Origin: Oscarella lobularis
Lineage: Eukaryota > Porifera > Homoscleromorpha > Homosclerophorida > Oscarellidae
Reading direction: 5' to 3'
Length of the DNA: 64,000 nucleotides
Assembly (NCBI RefSeq): GCF_947507565.1
Contig: NC_089188.1
Span: forward strand, 1,798,001-1,862,000
Shown here: piece by piece, positions 1 through 11,000 of the stretch
Layout of the letters: each line of letters starts with the position of its first letter
How positions within the stretch are numbered: position 1 is the first letter of the stretch
Made by a program: the position numbers and the translations under genes
The notes under the pieces: generated by a model
Databases searched by the model: none
What the model saw: the letters and a program-made list of their open reading frames with translations, nothing else
Told to the model about the DNA's origin: nothing

Positions 1-1004
1 GCATACGTACTTCGCCGGCAGGCGGCATACGTACTTCGCCGGCAGGCGGCATATATATACCGGCAGGCGGCATATATGTATCGGCAGTCGGCATATATAT
101 ACCGACATGCGGCATATATATACCGGCAAGCGGCATACGTACTCCGCCGGCAGTCGGCATATATATACCGGCAAGCGGCATACGTACTCCGCCGGCAGTC
201 GGCATATATATACCGGCAAGCGGCATACGTACTCCGCCGGCAGGCGGCATATATATACCGGCAGGCGGCATATATACCGGCAAGCGGCATACGTACTCCG
301 CCGGCAGTCGGCATATATATACCGGCAAGCGGCATACGTACTCCGCCGGCAGGCGGCATATATATACCGTCAGGCGGCATACGTACCTCGGCGGCATACG
401 TACTTCGCCGGTAGGCGGCATATATATACCGACAGGCGGCATACGTACTCCTCTGGCAGGCGGCATATATATACCGGCAGGCGGCATATATGTACCGGCA
501 GTCGGCATATATATACCTGCAGGCGGCATATATATACCGGCAGGCGGCATACGTACTCCTCTGGCAGGCGGCATATATATACCGGCAGGCGGCATATATA
601 TACCGGCAGGCGGCATACATACTCCGCCGGCAGGCGGCATATATATACCGGCAGGCGGCATATATGTACAGGAAGTCGGCATACGTACTTCGCCGGCAGG
701 CGGCATAAGTACTTCGCCGGCAGGCGGCATATATATTTCGGCAGGCGGCATACGTACTTCGCCGGCAGGCGGCATATATATACCGGCAGGCGGCATACGT
801 ACTCCTCTGGCAGGCGGCATATATATACCGGCAGGCGGCATATATGTACCGGCAGGCGGCATATATATACCGGCAGGTGGCGGCATACGTACTTCGCCGG
901 CAGGTGGCATATATATACCGGCAGGCGGCATACGTACTTCGCCGGCAGGCGGCATATATATACCGGCAGGCGGCATACGTACTCCGCCGGCAAGCGGCAT
1001 ATAT
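1..1004. repeat. Satellite A array, first block
   Basis: Tandem short units of about 21-24 bp alternate two flavours: one with a GGCATATATATACCGGCAG core and one with a GGCATACGTACTCCGCCGG core, with single-base variants (TTCGCC, CCTCTGG). The array enters the window already running, so its left end is not seen. Reading frames across it give only monotonous CRLPVYI/AAYVLRR-type peptides on both strands and are not genes. TACGTA, GCCGGC and the (TA)n tracts make every unit locally palindromic. The block ends in a TATATATATTTTTCTG junction that recurs at the ends of the other two A blocks. Confidence 0.97.
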
Positions 1005-1159
1005 ATATTTTTCTGGAATTTATTACAGGAGAGCAGTTGGCCAGTCCCTTGTAATTTCATGTAATTTATTACAGGAAAAAACAGTTGACCAGTCCCTTGT
1101 AATTTCATGTAATTTATTACAGGAGAGAACAGTTGGCCAGTCCCTTGTAATTTTTCTGT
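1005..1159. repeat. Satellite B array, short block
   Basis: About three units of a roughly 49-bp repeat with a core reading ACAGTTGGCCAGTCCCTTG, followed by TAATTT and a CTGTAATTTATTACAG palindrome. It sits between two A blocks. This small block has a near-identical counterpart 2,064 bp downstream (around 3135-3222), including the variant unit with GTTGACCAG, so it belongs to a higher-order repeat. Confidence 0.95.
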
Positions 1160-1917
1160 TATATATACCGACAGGCGGCATATATATACCGGCATACGGC
1201 ATACGTACTCTGCCGGCAGGCGGCATATATATACCGGCAGGCGGCATATATATACCGGCAGGCGTCATATATATTCCGGCAGGCGGCATATATATTCCGG
1301 CAGGCGGCATATATATACCGGCAGGCGACATATATGTACAGGAAGTCGGCATACGTACTTCGCCGGCAGGCGGCATAAGTACTTCGCCGGCAGGCGGCAT
1401 ATATATTTCGGCAGGCGGCATACGTACTTCGCCGGCAGGCGGCATATATATACCGGCAGGCGGCATACGTACTCCTCTGGCAGGCGGTATATATATACCG
1501 GCAGGCGGCATACGTACTCCTCTGGCAGGCGGTATATATATACCGGCAGGCGGCATACGTACTCCTCTGGCATGCGGTATATATATACCGGCAGGCGGCA
1601 TACGTCCGGTAGGCGGCATACGTACCTCGCCGGCAGGCGGCATACGTACTTCGCCGGCAGGCGGCATATATATACCGGCAGGCGGCATATATATATACCG
1701 GCAGGCGGCATATATATACCGGCAGTCGGCATATATATACCGGCAGGCGGCATACGTACTCCGCCGGCAGGCGGCATATATATACCGACAGGCGGCATAC
1801 GTACTTCGCCGGAGGCGGCATATATATACCCGCAGGCGGCATACGTACTCCGCCGGCAAGCGGCATATATATACCGGCAGACGGCATACGTACTCCGCCG
1901 GCAAGCGGCATATATAT
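1160..1917. repeat. Satellite A array, second block
   Basis: Same short unit family as the first block, with the same two flavours and variants such as GGCGGTATATATATACC. It opens with a distinctive GTTATATATACCGACAGG junction that recurs exactly at the start of the third block, and closes with the shared TATATATATTTTTCTG junction. No gene-like reading frame is present, only repeat-derived peptides. Confidence 0.96.
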
Positions 1918-3221
1918 ATTTTTCTGTAATTTATTACAGGAGAGCAGTTGGCCAGTCCCTTGTAATTTTCCTGTAATTTATTACAGGAAAGAACAGTTGG
2001 CCAGGCCCTTGTAATTTTTCGGTAATTTATTACAAGAAAGAACAATCTGCCAGTCCGTTGTAATTTGACTGTAAGAAAGAACAGTTGGCCAGTCTCTTGT
2101 AATTTCACTGTAATTTATTACAGGAGAGAACAGTTGGCCAGTCCCTTGTAATTTTCCTGTAATTTATTACAGGAGAGAACAGATGGCCAGTCCCTTTTAA
2201 TTTCACTGTAATTTATTACACTAGTGAACAGTTGGCCAGTCTCTTGTAATTTTTCTTTAATTTACTACAGGAAAGAACAGTTGGCCAGTCCCTTGTAATT
2301 TTTCTTTAATTTACTACAGGAAAGAACAGTTGGCCAGTCCCTTGTAATTTTTCTGTAATTTACTACAGGAAAGAACAATTGGCCAGTTCGTTGTTATTTG
2401 ACTGTAATTTATTACAGGAAAGAACAGTTGGCCAGTTCCTTGTAATTTCACTGTAATTTATTACAGGAGAGAACAGTTGGCCAGTCCCTTGTAATTTTTC
2501 TGTAATTTATTACAGGAGAGAACAGTTGGCCAGTCCCTTGTAATTTTTCTGTAATTTATTACAGGAGAGAATAGTTGGCGAGTTCCTTGTTATTTAGTTG
2601 GCCAGTCCTTTGTAATTTTTCTGACAGGAGAGAACAGTTGGCTAGTCCCTTGTAGTTTCCTGTAATTTATTACACTAGAAAACAGTTGACCAGTCCTTTG
2701 TAATTTTCTTGTAATTTATTACAGGAGAGAACAGTTGTCGAGTTCCTTGTTATTTAGTTGGCCAGTCCTTTGTAATTTTTCTGTAATTTATTACAGGAGA
2801 GAACAGTTGGCCAGTCCCTTGTAATTTCCTGTAATTTATTACAGGAGAGAACAGTTGGCCAGTCTCTTGTAATTTCACTGTAATTTATTACACTAGTGAA
2901 CAGTTGGCCAGTCCCTTGTAATTTTCCTGTAATTTATTACAGGAGAGAACAGTTGGCCAGTCCCTTGTAATTTTTCTGTAATTTATTACAGGAAAGAACT
3001 GTTGGCCAGTCCCTTTTATTTTCACTGTTATTTATTACAGGAGAGAACAGTTGGCCAGTCCCTTGTAATTTCACTGTAATTTATTACACTAGAGAACAGT
3101 TGGCCAGTCCCTTGTAATTTCACTGTAATTTATTACAGGAAAAAACAGTTGACCAGTCCCTTGTAATTTCATGTAATTTATTACAGGAGAGAACAGTTGG
3201 CCAGTCCCTTGTAATTTTTCT
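1918..3221. repeat. Satellite B array, long block
   Basis: About 26 units of the roughly 49-bp repeat. Units vary: TTACAGGAGAGAAC against TTACACTAGTGAAC or TTACAGGAAAGAAC, TTTTTCT against TTTCACT, and some are truncated, for example near 2575-2620. Each full unit carries the CTGTAATTTATTACAG palindrome and an acceptor-like TTACAG. No coding potential is seen. Confidence 0.96.
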
Positions 3222-3929
3222 GTTATATATACCGACAGGCGGCATATATATACCGGCATACGGCATACGTACTCTGCCGGCAGGCGGCATATATATACCG
3301 GCAGGCGGCATATATATACCGGCAGGCGGCATATATATACCGGCAGGCGGCATATATATACCGGCAGGCGGCATACGTACTCCTCTGGCAGGCGGTATAT
3401 ATATACCGGCAGGCGGCATACGTACTCCTCTGGCAGGCGGTATATATATACCGGCAGGCGGCATACGTCCGGCAGGCGGCATACGTACTTCGCCGGCAGC
3501 GGCATACGTACTTAGCCGGCAGGCGGCATACGTACTCCTCTGGCAGGCGGCATATATATACCGGCAGGCGGCATATATGTACCGGCAGTCGGCATATATG
3601 TACCGCAGTCGGCATATATATACCGGCAGGCGGCATACGTACTTCGCCGGAGGCGGCATATATATACCGACAGGCGGCATACGTACTTCGCCGGAGGCGG
3701 CATATATATACCGGCAGGCGGCATACGTACTCCGCCGGCAAGCGGCATATATATACCGGCAGACGGCATACGTGCTCCGCCGGCAGTCGGCATATATATA
3801 CTGGCAGGCGGCATACGTACTTCGCCGGCAGGCGGCATATGTATACTGGCAGGCGGCATACGTACTCCGCCGGCAGGCGGCATATATATACCGGCAGGCG
3901 GCATACGTACTCCGCTGGCAAGCGGCATA
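3222..3929. repeat. Satellite A array, third block
   Basis: Third block of the short A units. Its left junction and first units match those of the second block at an offset of 2,064 bp, and its right junction matches the ends of both earlier blocks. The block therefore looks copied as part of a composite A+B unit rather than expanded independently. Confidence 0.96.
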
Positions 3930-4490
3930 TATATATTTTTCTGTAATTTATTACAGGAGAGCAGTTGGCCAGTCCCTTGTAATTTCACTGTAATTTATTA
4001 CAGGAGAGAACAGTTGGTCAGTCCCTTGTAATTTTTCTGTAATTTACTACAGGAAAGAACAATTGGCCAGTTCGTTGTAATTTGACTGTAATTTATTACA
4101 GGAAAGAACAGTTGGCGAGTTCCTTGTTATTTAGTTGGCCAGTCCTTTGTAATTTTCCTGTAATTTATTACAGGAGAGAACAGTTGGCCAGTCCTTTGTA
4201 ATTTCCTGTAATTTATTACAGGAGAGAACAGTTGGCCCAGTCCCTTGTTATTTTACTGTAATTTATTACACTAGTGAACAGTTGGCCAGTCCCTTGTAAT
4301 TTTATTACAGGACAGAACAGTTGGCCAGTCCCTTGTAATTTTTCTGTAATTTATTACAGGAAAGAACTGTTGGCCAGTCCCTTGTAATTTCACTGTTATT
4401 TATTACAGGAGAGAACAGTTGGCCAGTCCCTTGTAATTTTTTTGTAATTTATGACAGGAGAGAACAGTTGGCCAGTCCCTTGTAATTATT
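3930..4490. repeat. Satellite B array, last block
   Basis: About eleven further units of the roughly 49-bp B repeat, including truncated ones near 4100-4150 and 4295-4310. The array stops near 4490, where it gives way to non-repetitive, intron-like pyrimidine-rich sequence leading to a probable splice acceptor at 4671. Confidence 0.95.
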
Positions 4491-4671
4491 CTGTATGATT
4501 GAGGAAGAGAAGAATACTTGATCATCGATGATAATATTCATCATCATCACCATCAAGTACCCTTCTCTTTTTTCCTTCACGTTGCACTCTGCTTTATATT
4601 TTACTGTTACACCTGCAATTTCATGCAAGACAAACCGAGACATTTTTCTAAACTAAAACTTGTTTCTTTAG

Positions 4672-4839
4672 GCAAAGAAAGAAGCTGGGGAGCAGTTGGT
4701 TAACTATCTCTCTCAACTAAAGAGGATGGGCGTTGATCTTAATCAGTATTTGGCTAGTCAGAATCCAAAGCCGGCAAAGGTAACAAGAATCATGTCCGCC
4801 GGTGAAAGTACAATTCCAGTACATATTCACAGCAGTTAG
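4672..4839 (+). CDS. Terminal exon of an unidentified gene (partial)
   Basis: A polypyrimidine tract and TTTCTTTAG acceptor are followed by 55 open codons ending in TAG. The first part is helix-like (AKKEAGEQLVNYLSQLKR, then GVDLNQYLASQNPKPAK) and looks like real protein. A good donor-like AAG/GTAACA at 4780 means the exon could instead end there. No upstream exon is visible; the satellite to the left may lie inside this gene's intron. I do not recognise the family. Confidence 0.4.
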   Translation, partial: AKKEAGEQLVNYLSQLKRMGVDLNQYLASQNPKPAKVTRIMSAGESTIPVHIHSS

Positions 4840-5011
4840 CATTTTTTGCTAGTGTTGCAAAAAAGAGCCTCTTTTTCATTTTCACGTTTTGTTTTTCACT
4901 AATCGAACTGATCAGCACACTAGTCTTCGATGGTGTCAAAATATGGTGTCAACAGAGGGCTGGCTTCGATGGGTAGGAGTTCTCACGAAGCGTACGTTAG
5001 GAAATCCGGTG

Positions 5012-8000
5012 ATGGGTTCTCGCGAATTACGGCCACTGAAGAAGCAGAAATTTGGTCCACCGGACATTTTTAGACAGGATCCCAACCAAGAAGAGGTTTC
5101 GCGTAGCTTTAGTCGAAGGGGGGCCCCTCCACTTGACGACGCACCTCGCTCGCCAGGACCGCCTGAACGACGAGACGGTGACGAGGGGATTTCGAACCGA
5201 AAACCGCGTCCAAGATGAAGTACTGGAGCAGAAGCGAAGTCACGAACGTGTTGGATGGCGTTTTTAGACGAGTTCAGCAGCATCTCTACTGGCGAATCCA
5301 ATTTTTGCCCTTTCAGATCAGGTCGAGAAAGACATTGTCTGTGGATTTAGACAGTGAAATCTCGTTCCTTCTTTTCTTAGGTGAAGAATAGCTTTGATGG
5401 AATACTGAAGGCGAAGCGAAAGTACAACACATTTCAAGACACAAGCAAGAGAAAGCTGCAACTCAATCAGAAAGAGCACTTTCTATTTGTAAGGGGAGAG
5501 GAGAGGGACATGAGAAATATAGAGTCCCGGCGACTACTAGAGCCTTAGCTTTATAGTCTCAGCCACTTATGAGAGTATCAAGTCACCGCGGCTCAACGAG
5601 GCTCAACGAGAGCCTCAGTTTCAGCCACTGTAGCTATGTATGTCTGTTATACTCTGTCTTTAAGGTGACGCCTAAGACCAAGAACGCAACATTAGGCTGG
5701 TTTCAGAGTTTGGCACAGGAAAAGTTTCCGCTTAGTTTATCTCGAAAGGTAGAATAGAGACTTCGTCTTGAGTTTGTGACAATATCAATTTCACCTAGAT
5801 ACCAATATTTAATAAGAAGGAGGAAATTCTAGATAATCTGTGTGATCATTCCGTTCCAATGCTAAGAGCAGCCTGGTGCATAAAGATTTGCGAAGCAGGC
5901 GCGTCATCTATGTCTGGTTTAAAATAATCGATTAACAGTGTTTTTAACAGCGGCTTCAGAAACTAAGTCAAATAAAAAGAGGCCAGCAGGAGATGCCTCT
6001 CGAGGTGTCTTTCCTTCTTTTTCTTTTTGAGTCGGCCTAGTGATCCGTTCCTTGCAGAGTGGACTGGAATAATAACTCGTTATTTGAAAGACGTTATGGG
6101 CAAGTTGACGGAGTATTATTCATCCGCGGCTCCGGCGAGCGTCCTTCCTGGTTCCGGCTCCTTTTTTCCTCAAAGCCAGAAACCGGCGTTGGAAAACGCT
6201 CTCAAACAGTGGTCGTACGTCACTCAACTCGCCCAGCACATGTATCAGGTAGTAAACGAACAGGAGACGGGGAATAGAAACAGTGACGTTGTTTTTTTCT
6301 TCTATGAGGAATTTCTTTTGAATCGCCACGATTTTCTCACGTGGCTTATCGACCAGATGAGGCTTCTTAAGTCGGAGGAGGAAGGCGTTCTCAAACTCTT
6401 GCTACCTCAAGCCTTGAAGGTTTGTCTTCCGTATGGCTCTCACTACTAGAAAGTCTTAATTCTTTCCCAGTACCTACCATGCATTGTCAAGTCCCAGTAC
6501 TTATCGCGAAGTTTGGCCTTCGTCTGCTGTCGGCATCTCGTCTCGCTCTGCTTTCACGAAGAGGAAAGCTTTGATAATGGAACGTTGAGAGGAAATACCG
6601 ACGCCGCCAGTGGGGAAGACACTGCATCCAAAGTTAAATTTGATGAAGGTAAGCAGGCCACTTCCAACAGATAAACTGGGAACGTATTATTTTAGAATCC
6701 TTGCTGGTCGAATATAAGAACTGCAGTTACCATCGCAATCTCGTCCTCAGCTTGTCGAGTCTTTTGCAGACGGTTACACTTGGCTGTCCGTCCGCCTTGG
6801 TCTATATGCCGTCGCCGATAGGATCAATCGATTTGATGGCATCTGGAAATTTTTTCTCAATGGCGACGAAATTCAGCTCGCCACTCGACATTCTGCCGTT
6901 GGCTCCGTCGGAATTGCCTTTTTCAGAAAAGATTACTCCTGCTATGAAGGACGAAGTAGAATTTTTCATATAATAAGGAACTACATTTGTCTACGCGTTT
7001 TTGTCTCAGGCTGTTAGTCGCCTAGTGGAGGACGAAAATGAAATTTGCCAGCGAAGCTTGGCAGCGGAGAAGAGATGGAAAATGAACGTGGACGACCATT
7101 CTGAAGAAGGTAATTGGCTGAAAATTCATTGCAAGACGAAAAACCGTTTTTCTCCTCTAGCTCGGACCGTTGACTCGTTGCTGTCTCTTCTCGAAGACTT
7201 AGATAAATTCGAATACGGAAAGGCGGGTCTCCACGGCTCCGTAGAGGAGCTCTACGGAAAAATTTTTACCGAAAACAGTCGCGAATCGGTACGACGTTGC
7301 ACTTTGCGTCCAACCCGCGCGTGCAATTGCCTTATTGCAGTGGTTTGAGTTTGTTATACCGCTGCTTTGCGACTGGGCCGTGAACGCATACTCCGGTGGT
7401 CTGCAGCGCGTATTCATCGTTGCGAGGCTTCTCCACGTAGCGCAGGCTCGCCTTCACAAGGCAAGACTTCGTTTTGTTCTCACACAGCGGAGGATTCAAT
7501 CCAACTCCCTTTTTTTTTCCTTGCAGCCTTCTCCCGTTCGTAGTGCTCTTGAGCACGAGGCGAGAGACGCCGGTGACGGTGGCGGAGAAGCTGGCGTTCG
7601 ACACGAGATGGACGGGGTGGACGACGACGACGACGACGACGGCGTTTCCGTTGCTTCACTCGATTGCCTCAATTTCCCTTTCCGCGACAAGCTAATGCTC
7701 TATTTGGACTCGACGGCTCCTTATCCTCTCGCAGGTACATCGATCTGTCGCAGCTCTTTGAACTACGACGATATTCTTCTCTATATAGACGAAGGCTCGT
7801 CTGCGACCGATTCTCCATTTCAGCGTTTTGTCGTTCTTTTCGGTGAGCTCATTCGCACCGGCGTCTTCTCGTACCACACGTATCTCAGCACGCTGATATC
7901 GCGCGGAGACTTGCAGGCAACTCCCAATCAAGGCGGCATCGACGGCGGCGACGCGAACGCGACGACGGCTAACAGGACGACTACGATGACGATGGAGTTG

Positions 8001-11000
8001 TTTAAGATTGGCGGCGGCGTAGACGGCGAAAACGACGAGACGATGGAAACGACGACGACAACGGCAGAATCTCAGTCGCCGCCGCCGCCGCCGTCACTCG
8101 GCTCAAAACGCCGTCGATCCGATAGCGAGAACCAGGACTCTTTTCCGCCGACGAAAGTGGCTTTGATCGGCGACGTTTTCGGCGGTTCTCTCGACGATTT
8201 GTCGCCGTCGAGCGACAGTCCCGACTCGCCGACGGCTGTCACCATGGCGACGACGACGGGAACGGGTACGATGGCTAATCCGTCGTTGCAGCGGCAACCG
8301 TCGACGGCGCGACATTTCAGCTACGCCCTAAATTTTCCCATTCCCGAGGAAATGTGCTCGGAATATTTCACGAATCAGCGACTCGTCGTCTTGTACGGCG
8401 TCGGTCGGCAGCGCGACGAGGCGATGGAGAAGCTTCAGCTCGTGACCGACGAAGTGTGCCAGCACTTGGCCGACATCGACGAGCAGACGCCGGGAAGCGT
8501 CGTCTATCAGACGTCGCACGACGACGCCGTGAAGAGTTTCATGTCGGCGACGCATTTCCATCGGTCGCGAGTCATTCATACGTGTCGTGAGAAGATTTTA
8601 GGCGGTGGCGGCAGTGGAAAAGTTACGCGGTACAAAAACGTCTCGTCAGCGAAATTGGAGTTCGTTATCGAGTTGATGGAGCTGTACGGCGACGTGAATG
8701 CCATGCTGGAGCTCGTCGAGGAGTTGCTCATAGGCGAGTCGCTCTACGAGAGTAGCAATGACGACGACGACGACGTTGAACGGGGAAGCGGCGACGCGCG
8801 AAAAGGAAGCGACGAGGCCGGCGTTGCTAAGCACGGCGACGAGGGATCGGTCAAAGGCTCGAGCGGCGAATACGTCGTCAGTTTGAAACTTGTTCCCTGT
8901 CTGTTGAGCGTCCTGAGAAAGTATCGGCAGTGCGTGTTGCTGTCTCAACGATGCACGGAAATCGTTTTTGAAGGGTAACGTCGTCGTCTTCTTCGCTTTC
9001 TTTTCTCGAACGTTTTCTCAGGCTTTATCGCGTCGTCAAAAACGCGTCGAATCTGTCGAGTTGCAAAGGCGTGGAAAGATCCGTTTTAGTTTTTCTCTAC
9101 TCCTTGTATACGTCCTGCGAGCATTTGAAGGTGAAACTACAACGTCGTTTTTTTTTGTGTTGGCATGGGAAATTTCTTATAGGTTGCGTGTGAAAGTGCA
9201 TTTGGAAAGAAAGCCACTGAAGTAAGAGAGTCGGTTTTCTCAGTAAGCAGTCCAGCTCGCACAGATCTGAAGCCAAACGCCTCGATCTTCCCTCACCTTC
9301 AAGATCCCAGGTACTGAAAACGAGTGGGTGCCACCTGTACGAAGTCGAATTGATCGGAAATTAGGACGGTGAAAGCAAAGGCCATCTTCTCTGAAATCAG
9401 AAAAGATCCGGCTAATCTTCACGGATTCGTGTATCGCATTGTAACGCTTCTGTGTCAGGAGCAAACTACTACGCGGTATTCTAGGCGCGTGTTATGCCCT
9501 TTCTCTTTCTAAGCGCATTTCCCTTTGGAATCAAGCTTGCAAGGCTTTGCTTCTCTGTGCGTGAAGGCTATAGCTCGTTGCAAGGGTCTCTCCGCCGAGT
9601 TTCTCGGCGCGCTTCGCGCGATGGCGTGCATAGGAAAAGAAATTGGCTACACGGTTCTTATGAGGGACATAGACGTAAGGAGCGAGCATCGATGCTAGGA
9701 CTATATTTATTTTGAATTCATTTAGTTCAAGAGTCCCTCGGTTCAAGATCAAATTGCGAATTTCACGGCCATTCTCGTCGCTCAGAGCGCCTTTTCTCTC
9801 AAGGACGTACTGACATTAGTCGTTCAGCCGTCGTTGCAGTCTGCACGGCTGCGAGGTGAGCTGCTTCATCCCGCAGGACGAGGAGAGGTCTTTATCTGAT
9901 TCATAGGCGAATCTGCCGAGCAGGGCGTTCGTTTGACTTGCCAGCTCCTGACTCATTTGCTGACCGAACGAGACGAAAGCGAAATTGTATCCAAAAGAGG
10001 TCTGTATTCGGCTCATCATCAAATGAGCGGAAACGTATCGATCATCAATGCCGCTGATCGCCGATGCCTTCAAGCGGCTCGAGAAGAACTCGACTTAGGG
10101 ACTATCTTTAATGTCATCAAAGTAGGAGCCCACGGAATGTAAAAATAACCTTATTTCTCATTCGGAAATGTCTACAGATGCTTTTGAAACTAAATGCTGC
10201 CGCTATTGGCGTGGGAGGTCGATTCAGCACCGTTGGAAATATGACGTTAACGGCTCAAACTCTGGCGAGCATTTGCCATCAGCCGTGGATGAAGGCGTTG
10301 TTTCTCGGCCGCTTGGAAGCGCTTCGTAGCGACGAAATGCTAATGGATTTGTCGTTTGTCGCATCCGAAGTAAGATTGCTGTATCCAAAAGCGGTCGAGA
10401 CACGTTGTGCCCTTTCCTTAGGCTCTTTGTCTGTTGCAACTTGTTTGCCATCCAGACGGTTCGTCGTCTCACGAAGAAGAGTCGCCAGAGGATGCTGCAC
10501 AGAGAATTCTGGAGGTGATTATTGACGATTGACCGCCAATGGCTCTAACTCCTATTTTTTAGCATCTCAACCAGTGGAACTTCCAAACGTCATTTTTAGA
10601 ACTGCAGCTTCTCATACGTCAGTTTCAAGACGATCCGACGGTATGTATCTGCGACGGTTAGACTCGTCGTTTTTTTTTTTTGACGGGTGTCTTTCTAGCA
10701 ACACGAACGCATTTTGAACACGATCGCTCAGTGCGTCAGCGACGTTTTCTGGTCGCCGGAGACGCATTGCACGCCTGGATCGGCGAGCAAAGATGTCGTC
10801 AATTTGTCCAACTTGCACGTCTGGCTCGTCGTTCCTCTCATATCCCAACTTCCTCCAACCGTTCAGGGAGCGCTTCTTCAAGCGGCTGGAGAAGTTCTGA
10901 ACAGGGAGAACTGGTGGAAACCCAATCCGGACAAAAACATTGACTCGACGAAGTAAGATGATGAAATTGAGATTGATTTCTTCTTTTCTTATCAGATGAA

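Noticed and set aside
76-3993. Long open frames on both strands across the left 4 kb
   Set aside because: They encode only periodic peptides from the satellite units, in several frames and both strands at once, so they reflect the repeat and not selection for protein.
1-4490. CRISPR array
   Set aside because: The repeats are direct satellites with no unique spacers between conserved repeats, and the window is animal nuclear DNA.
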